Source: Coraliomargarita sp. CAG:312 (GTDB taxonomy: Bacteria > Verrucomicrobiota > Verrucomicrobiia > Opitutales > Intestinicryptomonadaceae). Taken from it: a stretch of DNA of 56,984 bases. The translations under genes and the position numbers were made by a program. The stretch is from contig FR901603.1 in the NCBI GenBank assembly GCA_000438015.1, positions 5,687-62,670 on the forward strand. Direction: 5' to 3'. Below the pieces are notes generated by a model, which did no database searches, was not told the DNA's origin, and saw only the letters and a program-made list of their open reading frames with translations. Every line of letters starts with the position of its first letter. Position 1 is the stretch's first letter. This document shows positions 43,073-51,146 of the stretch, piece by piece.

Positions 43073-44643
43073 TTTTTTGCCTTTATTTTGCCTAATTTTT
43101 TTAGAGCCAGGTTTGCTATTCCGTCGAGCCTGTCAAATTTTAAGAGCTTGAGCGCGCAAAAGTATATTGCTGCTGCAATAGGTATTACAAGCGCGCATGC
43201 GGTTGCCGAAACCAACTTTTCGTCGTCCAAAAATGCGTACAGGGCAAATCGTGCAGCAAGGACAAAAATTCCCATGGCTGCCGACGCGGCTATTATTTTT
43301 GCCATATCCATGCCGGTTTTAAAATTTCCGTAGTCTGACTTTATCTTTCTGTTTAGCAGAACCGACTGCGCAAGTGCCGCAACCACATTTGCCGCGGCAA
43401 GCCCCGCGGCCCCGAATTTGTTCATTAATATTAAAGACGCTGCGAAATTCACCGCGAACGAAACCGCCGAGGTTTTAACCGGAGTGCGCATGTCTTTCAA
43501 TGCGTGGAACCCTCGGGTGGCGAACCCCACAAAGGCGAAGGCGGGCAATCCCAATATGCTTACGGAAAGCACCGGAACGCAGAGAGAGACATCGCGCGCG
43601 TTGAACATTCCCCATTGAAACAGAAGCGATATTATTTCGCGGCTGAGCAGGGCAATTCCTACCGTTGCGGGAATGGAAATGCACATTGTAAAAACTAGCC
43701 CGTTGGAATATTCCGCCTTAAATGAGTCTATCTTTTCCGGAGAGTTGAGCTTTGAAAGTTTTGGAAAGTAAACAGTGGCTATTGCAACGGCAAAAACTCC
43801 GAGGGGAAACTCTAGGATTCTTCCGGATAGATACACAGAAGGCAGGGCAGCATCATTTATAAACAGAGCCAATATTTTTGAAACGAAAATATTGAGCTGG
43901 ATTATTGCCGCTCCCAAAAGCGCGGGTAAGAAAAGTTTGTATAGGTCGTTTAATGCATCCGATTTCCCGAAGTTCGGATGGAATTTCCATCCTTTTTTGT
44001 GCAGCCAGTAAGCCGGAAGCGCCGCTTGGAGAAGTCCGCCTACAAGCCACGAAGCGCACATTGAGTATGCCAATGCCGACTTGTCTTCTCCGAATGCCCA
44101 AACGCCCGCAAAAAGCCCCCCGATGATGGATATGTTCAAGAGCATCGGCCCGACAGACGGGACACCGAATGATCCCAACACGTTTAAAGCCGCCGAGAAA
44201 ACTGCGGCAATGCAGATTAGAAGCATGTACGGAAGCAGTATTATCGAGAACTTTGCCCCCAATTCAAAACGCTGCTGAAGTTCCGGCGAAAATGCCAAGA
44301 ATGCCGCGCACAATAAAATCCCTGCTGCCACCAATACGGACAGAAGCGCAAATGCGCGCGTTAGAACTTTGTTTAGAAAATCGAACGCCGCTTCTTTTCC
44401 GTCGTCGTTTAGCGTTTTTGTGAAAACAGGTACAAGAGCCGAAATCAAAGCGCCCTCTCCTAGCAGCCTTCTAAAAAGATTCGGAAGGGTGAAGGCGAAA
44501 GTGTAAGCCGCGCTTACGGCTCCGATGCTCAAATATGCCATAGTGGCAGCGTCTCTTAAAAGTCCGAGCGCGCGCGAACCTATCGTGGCCGACGAAATCT
44601 TTGCTATGTCTTTTAATACCTTGCCCACTTGCAGAACTTTCAA
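43069..44643 (-). CDS. murJ: Lipid II flippase MurJ (MviN)
   Basis: A 524-residue inner-membrane protein of the MOP superfamily that flips lipid II for peptidoglycan synthesis. About 14 hydrophobic helices are visible. The N-terminal ATIGSRALGLLRDAATMAYLSIG and FTLPNLFRRLLGEGALISALVPVF segments are family signatures, including the Arg residues needed for transport in E. coli MurJ. It is the first gene of the murJ-hemE-hemN-sixA group, and its stop codon overlaps the hemE start. Confidence 0.94.
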   Translation of the reverse strand: MKVLQVGKVLKDIAKISSATIGSRALGLLRDAATMAYLSIGAVSAAYTFAFTLPNLFRRLLGEGALISALVPVFTKTLNDDGKEAAFDFLNKVLTRAFALLSVLVAAGILLCAAFLAFSPELQQRFELGAKFSIILLPYMLLICIAAVFSAALNVLGSFGVPSVGPMLLNISIIGGLFAGVWAFGEDKSALAYSMCASWLVGGLLQAALPAYWLHKKGWKFHPNFGKSDALNDLYKLFLPALLGAAIIQLNIFVSKILALFINDAALPSVYLSGRILEFPLGVFAVAIATVYFPKLSKLNSPEKIDSFKAEYSNGLVFTMCISIPATVGIALLSREIISLLFQWGMFNARDVSLCVPVLSVSILGLPAFAFVGFATRGFHALKDMRTPVKTSAVSFAVNFAASLILMNKFGAAGLAAANVVAALAQSVLLNRKIKSDYGNFKTGMDMAKIIAASAAMGIFVLAARFALYAFLDDEKLVSATACALVIPIAAAIYFCALKLLKFDRLDGIANLALKKLGKIKAKK

Positions 44644-44838
44644 AATAGACAGGATGCCTAGGCGATGGCATTTGTCAAATTAACTTAGAGCAAAATTAGC
44701 CGAAATTTATCGGGTCTTTTATTTTCCAACTGCGTGAGATGGAGTCGGCTTTTATAAGTTGCGACTAAAATCATTGCCTATGCCTAGGTTTGGAAGGGGG
44801 GATATAAACGGATTTTAGCTTGCCCTCTGAACTTTTCT

Positions 44839-44860
44839 AAAAAATGAAGGCGCGCCCTTC
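44839..44860 (-). terminator. Probable terminator of the response-regulator gene
   Basis: On the minus strand, GAAGG/CCTTC with a 5-nt loop (44860-44846) is followed by ATTTTTT (to 44839). It lies 44 bp after the regulator stop codon. The stem is short. Confidence 0.5.
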
Positions 44861-44903
44861 TTTCCGAGTTTGATTCCCCCGCGACTCTTTGTCAGGGTTG
44901 GAT

Positions 44904-46310
44904 TTAGCCCTGTTTCTCGTGCGACTGGGAAAGCTTGCGGTGTATGGTCCTACGGCTTATTCCTAGAAGTTCGGCTGCTTTGCTTTTGTTGCCGTTTGCG
45001 GTTTCCAAAGCTTTCTTTATCAGTTCCGCCTCGTTTTCGCTCTTGAGCAGAGATGGCTGTTGTGCCGCGGAGCCTTCGCCGTTTTTGGGGGCGGGGCGGC
45101 TTTTGAATTTTGCGTCCAAATCCTTTGCGTATAGCTTGCGGTGTGGGCTCATTACGACTATGTTTTCGCAGAAATTTCGCAGTTCTCTGATATTTCCACC
45201 CCAGTAATAGTTGCGCAGCACTTCGAGGGCGTCGGGCATAAGCTCGACTTCCGGGGTCTCATTTTCAACGGCGTAGAACTTTATATAGCTTTTGAGCAGC
45301 GGCTCTATGTCTTCGGGATGCTTTCTCAACGGCGGAATATTTATTTCCACTACGTTTAATCTATAATATAGATCTTCGCGGAATTCGTTTGACTCGGACA
45401 TCTTTTTTAAATCGCGGTTTGTGGCGCAAATTATTCTGACATCCACAGAAATATTTTGCGTGCTTCCGAGCCGCTCAAAGCTTTTTGTCTCGAGAAACCT
45501 CAATAGTTTAACTTGCGTTTGGGCGTCGATTTCGCCTATTTCGTCCAGAAAAATTGTCCCTTTGTCGGCGGCTTCAAACCTTCCGATTCTCCTCTGGGAA
45601 GCTCCTGTAAAAGCGCCTTTTTCATATCCGAAAAGTTCGCTTTCCAGCAGGTTTGCCGGAATTGCAGCGCAATGCACGGCAATCATTGGAGCGTTTTTGC
45701 GGGGGGAGCAATTATGTATTAGATGGGCTATCAGCTCTTTCCCGGTTCCGGTTTCCCCAGTAAGCATAACGGTTGCCTTTGAATGGGCAACCTGCTTGGC
45801 TTGTTCTATCACCTTGCGCATTGCCGGGCTTGACGCGATAATATTGTTTTCATCTACATTAACGCCTTTGGTGATTGCCGGAGGGGCGGGAATATGGCCG
45901 TTTTCGCGCAGGGTTTGGGATTTTTTTATTTCGTCTTCGGCGCGCTGTTTCTCGCGTTTGGATAATGACTGCCTTAAAATGTTTTCGAGCTTTTCGACAT
46001 CTACGGGTTTTGACAGGAAATCGCTTGCGCCGCGTTTCATAGCCTCTACCGCCATTTCGACATTTCCGTAGGCGGTAAGCATTATGCATACTGGCTTATA
46101 CGGCAGGGAAACGGCTTTGTCTATAACGCTTAATCCGGATTTTCCAGCCATCCGCAAATCAGTTATTACCGCGTCGAAAATCTCGGCGTCGAGCATTTTT
46201 ATGGCTTCGTCGGCATTGGAGGCGGCGAAGACATCGTAATTGTCGGCAAGCACGGCGGCTAGCCCGTCGCGCGTGTGCTTCTCGTCATCGACTACAAGTA
46301 CGCTTTGCAT
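44904..46310 (-). CDS. NtrC-family sigma-54-dependent response regulator
   Basis: A 468-residue activator with three domains. The receiver (1-120) has acidic pocket D8/D9, phospho-acceptor D51, T79 and K101. The AAA+ domain (about 155-395) has Walker A GETGTGK (185-191), the sigma-54 contact loop GAFTGA (232-237), Walker B FLDEIGE (254-260) and an R-rich sensor region. The C-terminal Fis-type helix-turn-helix is NKSKAAELLGISRRTIHRKL. No histidine kinase is adjacent. Its start codon overlaps the stop of the L,D-transpeptidase-like gene (TGATG), so the two are coupled. The regulon and signal are unknown, and envelope stress is only a guess from the neighbour. Confidence 0.93.
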   Translation of the reverse strand: MQSVLVVDDEKHTRDGLAAVLADNYDVFAASNADEAIKMLDAEIFDAVITDLRMAGKSGLSVIDKAVSLPYKPVCIMLTAYGNVEMAVEAMKRGASDFLSKPVDVEKLENILRQSLSKREKQRAEDEIKKSQTLRENGHIPAPPAITKGVNVDENNIIASSPAMRKVIEQAKQVAHSKATVMLTGETGTGKELIAHLIHNCSPRKNAPMIAVHCAAIPANLLESELFGYEKGAFTGASQRRIGRFEAADKGTIFLDEIGEIDAQTQVKLLRFLETKSFERLGSTQNISVDVRIICATNRDLKKMSESNEFREDLYYRLNVVEINIPPLRKHPEDIEPLLKSYIKFYAVENETPEVELMPDALEVLRNYYWGGNIRELRNFCENIVVMSPHRKLYAKDLDAKFKSRPAPKNGEGSAAQQPSLLKSENEAELIKKALETANGNKSKAAELLGISRRTIHRKLSQSHEKQG

Positions 46311-46843
46311 CAGTCCAATGATATTAAGACAATCGTTTTGTCGGACACAACATCAAAAAGCTCGGAAACGTCTTTATTTTTCATAAGGACGCATCCGTGG
46401 CTGTTTGGCGTTCCTATTTTGTCTTCCTGGTTTGTCCCGTGTATGTAAACATAGCGCTCGTACGTGTCAACGCTTCCGCCCGAGTTTACGCCGTCTTCAA
46501 GCCCGCGCAAGCGCATTATGCGCGCGGTAATGAGGTTTTTTCTTAGTTCTTCAGGAGATTGTTCTGAAAGCAGGCCGTCGGGCTTCCTTCCCCTGAATAC
46601 TGTTGCGAGTGGTTCTCCTCCGCCTATTTTGCCGTCTATCATGTGGAGCCCGGTCGGAGTTCCCAAAGAATCTTTAATGCACGACGGCGCTTTGCGCGAT
46701 GTTGAAACGGGATAGGTCTTTTCCAGCGAGTTTCCGGAAAAAAGAAAAAGTTTTTGCTCGCCAATCGACACATAAATTGAATAATGGGTCGGTATTATTT
46801 TTAGGCCGGCACAGGCTTTTAATATTTTATCATAAAATTTCAT
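46310..46843 (-). CDS. L,D-transpeptidase (YkuD) family protein
   Basis: A 177-residue YkuD-domain protein. The catalytic motif HGTNQEDKIGTPNSHGCVLM is complete, with the nucleophilic Cys at about 151 and His at about 135. Members cross-link peptidoglycan (3-3 links) or attach lipoproteins. I start it at the ATG at 46843, since the longer frame begins with TTG. Neither start gives a convincing signal peptide, which is odd for an enzyme that should act in the periplasm. It is translationally coupled to an NtrC-type regulator and starts 9 bp from the oppositely oriented asd. Confidence 0.85.
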   Translation of the reverse strand: MKFYDKILKACAGLKIIPTHYSIYVSIGEQKLFLFSGNSLEKTYPVSTSRKAPSCIKDSLGTPTGLHMIDGKIGGGEPLATVFRGRKPDGLLSEQSPEELRKNLITARIMRLRGLEDGVNSGGSVDTYERYVYIHGTNQEDKIGTPNSHGCVLMKNKDVSELFDVVSDKTIVLISLD

Positions 46844-46852
46844 CGCAATCAA

Positions 46853-47869
46853 ATGGCTAAGAAATATAAAGTAGGCATTGTAGGCGCCACCGGAGCGGTA
46901 GGCGGCGAACTATTGGATTTATTATTTTCAAGAAACTTTCCCATGGAGTCTCTGACACTTTTGGCGTCGTCGCGTTCTGCGGGAAAAGAAATCAAGTACG
47001 AAGATAAAACATTTATCGTCCAAGAAGCCAAGCCTGAAAGTTTTGAAAATCTCGATATAGCGATTTTTTCTGCCGGCGGCACTCCGTCAAAAATGCTTGT
47101 TCCCGAGGCTGCAAAGCGCGGTTGCATTGCCATAGACAACAGTTCTGCGTTTAGAATGGATCCAGATGTTCCGCTGATAGTTCCGGAGGTGAATCCGCAT
47201 GCAATAAAATCGCATAAGAATATAATAGCCAACCCCAATTGCACTACCGCTATTTCCCTTATGGCTCTTTGTCCGTTGCACCGCGAATTTGGGCTAAAGA
47301 GGTTTTTTGCATCTACATACCAGGCAGTTTCCGGTACGGGAGTGGCCGCCATGCAGGAGTTGGATAATCAAGTAAAAGAGTATGCCGAGGGCAAACCGCT
47401 GGAGGTTAAAGTCTATCCGTATCAAATAGCTTTCAATGTAATTCCGCATGTTGACGTGTTCCTAGAAACGGGATACACCAAGGAAGAGATGAAGATGCTT
47501 AACGAAACCCGCAAGATTCTTGAGCTTCCAAGTGTCCAGTGTTCAACTACTTGCGTGCGCGTGCCTGTAATGCGCGCCCACAGCGTTTCAATAAACGCAG
47601 AGTTTGAAAAGCCTGTTTCAGTGGAGCGCGCGCGCGAAGTTATTGCGGAATTCCCAGGCGCTGAATTGAACGACGATGTTGAAAACAAGAAATATCCAAT
47701 GCCAGTATTCTATCAGAAAAAGGTAAAGTGCGGAGTTGGAAGAATACGCAAAGACTTAGTTTTCGACAACGGGCTTGCATTTTGGGTTTCTGGAGACCAG
47801 CTCTGGAAAGGCGCTGCTCTAAATGCGGTTCAAATTGCGGAACTTATTGCCGCTGAAGACAATAAATAA
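46853..47869 (+). CDS. asd: Aspartate-semialdehyde dehydrogenase
   Basis: A 338-residue NADPH enzyme that reduces aspartyl phosphate to aspartate semialdehyde, on the route to lysine/DAP, threonine and methionine. The nucleotide loop is VGATGAVGGEL (9-20). The nucleophile is C130 in NPNCTTA, the acid/base His is H243 in MRAHSVS, and QAVSGTG is present. The length fits the family. The ATG is only nine bases from the start of the divergent L,D-transpeptidase-like gene, and no Shine-Dalgarno fits, so the promoter must lie inside that gene or the message is nearly leaderless. Confidence 0.95.
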   Translation: MAKKYKVGIVGATGAVGGELLDLLFSRNFPMESLTLLASSRSAGKEIKYEDKTFIVQEAKPESFENLDIAIFSAGGTPSKMLVPEAAKRGCIAIDNSSAFRMDPDVPLIVPEVNPHAIKSHKNIIANPNCTTAISLMALCPLHREFGLKRFFASTYQAVSGTGVAAMQELDNQVKEYAEGKPLEVKVYPYQIAFNVIPHVDVFLETGYTKEEMKMLNETRKILELPSVQCSTTCVRVPVMRAHSVSINAEFEKPVSVERAREVIAEFPGAELNDDVENKKYPMPVFYQKKVKCGVGRIRKDLVFDNGLAFWVSGDQLWKGAALNAVQIAELIAAEDNK

Positions 47870-48008
47870 TTTAAACTATTCCTGTGTTTTTTTTATTTTG
47901 TCGGGCGTGTAAATTTAGATTTGCGAACCTAACGCATTATTTAAAAATTTAAGGAAAATAGTCTTTACAAAATCAAAATAAAAATTACTCTCAAACCCCA
48001 ATCAATAT

Positions 48009-48842
48009 ATGAATATGAAAAAACTATCAATCGTCGCAGTCTCTTTGCTTTTGGCAGGCGCATCAGCGTTTGCGTGGAGCAAGAAAAGTGAAAATACGGG
48101 AAATTTGGGTCGCATGTACATCAGTATCTCTGGTGCTGTCGATTCTAGTAAAGCGGACTTGAAAGTCCCAACTAACATCGCTCCTGTTGGCGGCGATATG
48201 AAGTCAACTCCCACCGGCGCATACGGGCAATTTATGATAAATGCGCCTATATTTAAACCCGGCATAAATGCTTTCCGCAATATAAAATGGGCAGGCGTTG
48301 ACGGACAAATTTTCTTCAATTACGACTATTCCGGAGATTACAAGGCATCCTGGACGTCAGGCGGCGCAAAGACTGCCACGATATCGAGGTCGCAATACGG
48401 CATTTTTGCCGGCCTTACCCCTTATCTCAACTTTGAGACAAACCTTCCTTTCTTGAAGGCTGTTAAGCCTTTCGCAAACGGCTATGCAGGATATTTATGG
48501 TCGGATTATGACGCGACAATCGCGGGCGCAGATTTTGGTTCCAGCAATAATTATTTTGCTTATGGAGTCGGCGCGGGCGTCGAGTTTGTAATCATTGACG
48601 AACTTTCATTTACTCCGATGTGGCAGTGGAACGGCAATGCCGAAAGCGGCATTCCTTGCTACCAGACTGTAAGCGCTGAGCTCGCTTATTGGATGACTGA
48701 CCAGTTCTGTGTAAGCCTCTTCTGGATTCACAACTTTGGCGGAGAATACGGCATTGGTTCATCCGGTTCTTCAAGTTATTCTCTCGACGTAAAACACGGC
48801 GATATTATTGGCGCGAAGTTTAAGATTGGTTTTCTGCGCTAA
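48009..48842 (+). CDS. Outer-membrane beta-barrel (porin-like) protein
   Basis: A 277-residue exported protein. The signal peptide (MKKLSIVAVSLLLAGASAFA, following MN) is cleaved before WSKKSE. An ATG at 48015 is an equally good start. The rest alternates polar and aromatic residues in strand-like stretches (GQIFFNYDYSGDYKASW, YGIFAGLTPYLNFET, NGYAGYLWSDYDATI, AYGVGAGVEFVIIDELSFTPM), typical of 8- to 10-stranded barrels. I recognise no specific family or ligand. It is monocistronic with a strong terminator, so it is likely abundant. Confidence 0.78.
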   Translation: MNMKKLSIVAVSLLLAGASAFAWSKKSENTGNLGRMYISISGAVDSSKADLKVPTNIAPVGGDMKSTPTGAYGQFMINAPIFKPGINAFRNIKWAGVDGQIFFNYDYSGDYKASWTSGGAKTATISRSQYGIFAGLTPYLNFETNLPFLKAVKPFANGYAGYLWSDYDATIAGADFGSSNNYFAYGVGAGVEFVIIDELSFTPMWQWNGNAESGIPCYQTVSAELAYWMTDQFCVSLFWIHNFGGEYGIGSSGSSSYSLDVKHGDIIGAKFKIGFLR

Positions 48843-48862
48843 TTAAAAATTTTGGCGACGAT

Positions 48863-48894
48863 AAAGACCGGTTTCTAACCGGTCTTTTTTTTTT
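48863..48894 (+). terminator. Strong terminator after the barrel protein gene
   Basis: AAAGACCGGTT / AACCGGTCTTT form a perfect 11-bp stem with a TCT loop, and T continues to 48894. It starts 20 bp after the stop codon. Confidence 0.93.
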
Positions 48895-49189
48895 GCATAC
48901 ATTTATTTCTTGTCTGCTTATTTAACTTCAGAAGCTATTTTGCATTATTGCGTTAAAGGCGCATATTTTTCTAATTGCCGAAAAAAAACGGCGATTTTGG
49001 CATTATTATTTTTTTTACCGGCTTTTTATGGCCAGCGCTGTTTTTTTGTGAGGTGAAAATTTTTGTTTTGGCAATGCGGGGTTGGATTAAATCTAAAAAA
49101 AGTTTTAACTATTTTGATATTTTTTCCTAAAACTTTTTTTTATAATTGAACGTACGATTCTTGCCTATACTTTCTTTTGCGTTGGAAAT
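48895..49189. other. 295-bp gap before the PIG-L gene
   Basis: The region is AT-rich with many T-runs and no open frame of note. It should carry the promoter of the PIG-L/nagB pair. A TTTTTATAATTGAAC segment near 49135-49150 contains a TATAAT box, but I see no convincing -35 at the right distance. Confidence 0.35.
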
Positions 49190-50077
49190 ATGAAGACCTA
49201 TCTTGATTTTGTAAGAGAATTTGAAAGTCTTATGCAGTGTGCCGCAAAAATAAAACAGGGTGCGGAACTTCCTGGCAATTCTTTTAGCCCTGCGGAAAAA
49301 AGCGGTGGAATAAATTTGCGCGCGCCCGCTTCAAAACGCGTTTTAATATTTGCTCCGCATCCAGATGACGAGTCTATGATTGGGACTTTGGCAATCCGCT
49401 TAAAAAAGGAATGCGGTTTTGAAGTCGTAAATGTTGCCGTGACATTGGGGTCGAATAAAGAGCGCAGAGAAGGGCGCAGACGCGAACTTGAGTCTGCGTG
49501 CAATTTTCTTGGGTGGAGATTGATAATATGCGGCAGGGAAGGTTTCGACGACATAAAGCCGGATACTAAAACTAGAGATCCGCTCCATTGGGAAAACTGC
49601 GTTGGGGAGATATTGGAAATAATGAGGCGCGAGAATCCGTCTGTGGTATTGGCTCCCCATACTGGCGATTGGAATAAGACGCACATAGGAACGGGTCTTC
49701 TGGTGTTGGATGCTATCCGAAAGCTGGGGGCGGATTTTATAGGCGTACTTGCCCAAACCGAATATTGGGGGGCCATGCCAAATGCAAATCTTATGGTGGA
49801 AGCGGATTCTGAAACTCTGGCTGAACAAATAAGGGCGGTTTCTTGCCATACCAAAGAAGTTGAACGCAATGACTATCATTTGCGCCTTCCTTCCTGGATG
49901 AGCGACAATGTGCGCAGAGGCGGTGAAATTGTCGGAGGGCAGGGCGCCCATGCGCCGTCGTTTGCATTCGGGGTAATTTATAATATATTGACATTCAAAG
50001 ACGGGAGCCTGCGCCCTGCGTTTGACGCCGGAAGATTTATATCCAAACAGGAAAACATATCCAAAATATTCGGGTAA
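49190..50077 (+). CDS. PIG-L/LmbE family deacetylase
   Basis: A 295-residue zinc-dependent deacetylase-like protein. The metal-binding APHPDDES motif (H57, D59, D60) and a second HTGDWNKTHIGTG region supply the usual ligands. Family members remove acetyl groups from GlcNAc-containing substrates. It lies five bases before nagB, which suggests the product is GlcN or GlcN-6-phosphate passed to the deaminase. It could thus act like NagA, which is not seen in the window. The first 45 residues precede the catalytic domain and are less conserved. It has no signal peptide, so it acts in the cytoplasm. Confidence 0.87.
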   Translation: MKTYLDFVREFESLMQCAAKIKQGAELPGNSFSPAEKSGGINLRAPASKRVLIFAPHPDDESMIGTLAIRLKKECGFEVVNVAVTLGSNKERREGRRRELESACNFLGWRLIICGREGFDDIKPDTKTRDPLHWENCVGEILEIMRRENPSVVLAPHTGDWNKTHIGTGLLVLDAIRKLGADFIGVLAQTEYWGAMPNANLMVEADSETLAEQIRAVSCHTKEVERNDYHLRLPSWMSDNVRRGGEIVGGQGAHAPSFAFGVIYNILTFKDGSLRPAFDAGRFISKQENISKIFG

Positions 50078-50082
50078 GCATA

Positions 50083-50850
50083 ATGGTAATTTTTATAGAG
50101 AAAAGTTCAGCAAACGCTTCCGGCAAAGCAGCCGAAATAGTGATAAATCTGTTGAAGTCCAAACCGAACGCCGTATTGGGATTGGCTACGGGCGGAACGC
50201 CGGTACGCCTATACGGAGAACTCATAGACGCTAATTCCCGCGGAGAAATTTCTTTTAAATCCGTAGAAACGTTCAACCTAGACGAATATCTCGGAATCCC
50301 GGCTGCAGATGCAAATTCCTACCGCAGTTTTATGGACAGAAATTTTTTTGACCGAATAGACATAGATAAAAGCAAAACGCATATTTTGGACGGCATGGCT
50401 TCGGATGTTGCGGCGGTTTGCAAGAGCTTTGAAAAATCTATCGAGCATGCCGGCGGCATAGATTTGCAGATTTTGGGGTTGGGCGCCGACGGGCATATAG
50501 GTTTTAACGAACCCGGCTCCAGTTTTACTTCGCGCACGCATGTTGAATTTCTCGCCCAGAAAACCATTGAAGACAACGCGCGTTTTTTTGGAGGCGACAG
50601 ATCTAAAGTTCCTGAGCGCGCGATAACAATGGGAATTGCCACTATTATGTCAGCTAAGAAAATCTTGTTATTGGCATTTGGCGATAAAAAATCCGACGCT
50701 GTAAAAGCAATGGTAGAGGGCGAAATAAACGAATCCGTCCCTGCTTCGATTTTGCGGAACCATCCGGACGCAACTATTTTTTTGGACAAAGCGGCGGCGT
50801 CGAAATTGGATAGAAGAAATCCAAATATTTTCGATTGCACTGCGCGGTGA
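50083..50850 (+). CDS. nagB: Glucosamine-6-phosphate deaminase NagB
   Basis: A 255-residue enzyme converting GlcN-6-P to fructose-6-P and ammonia. LATGGTP (34-40) binds phosphate. The proton-transfer residue is D67 in FNLDEYLG, and D136, H138 and E143 lie in LGLGADGHIGFNEPGS. The length is near the usual 240-265. It begins five bases after the PIG-L deacetylase stop codon, so both are translated from one message. The pair should degrade amino sugars from host glycans, chitin or recycled murein. Confidence 0.94.
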   Translation: MVIFIEKSSANASGKAAEIVINLLKSKPNAVLGLATGGTPVRLYGELIDANSRGEISFKSVETFNLDEYLGIPAADANSYRSFMDRNFFDRIDIDKSKTHILDGMASDVAAVCKSFEKSIEHAGGIDLQILGLGADGHIGFNEPGSSFTSRTHVEFLAQKTIEDNARFFGGDRSKVPERAITMGIATIMSAKKILLLAFGDKKSDAVKAMVEGEINESVPASILRNHPDATIFLDKAAASKLDRRNPNIFDCTAR

Positions 50851-51146
50851 TATTTTCCCAGTGGATTTGGAAATGCGCATTTTCTTCAGTTGTTTTTATT
50901 TCCGCAAAATAGCGTCTTTACAAAAACGTAGAGTTTGGCGAGGCTTTACATGACTAGATTTTCCCGGAAACTATAATGCTGAAAATTTTATGCAAAAAAC
51001 AAGGCCTTTGCATTGTGGAAGACTTCCAGGTTTTCGGCAGCCGTTTTAATGCCTGCGCTTTCTTAATTTCCGCTGCCAATGAGCCGCCTGTTTTATTTGC
51101 AGCTCTTGGCGTGGCGCGGGAGGCAAATTAAATCCGTTCTATGGAA
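50851..51146. other. 296-bp gap between convergent nagB and mpl
   Basis: I see no supported gene and no clear terminator. A 51-codon open frame at 50976-51131 lacks a ribosome-binding site and a recognisable product. Confidence 0.4.

Noticed and set aside
50976..51131. 51-codon open frame between nagB and mpl
   Set aside because: No ribosome-binding site and no recognisable product.
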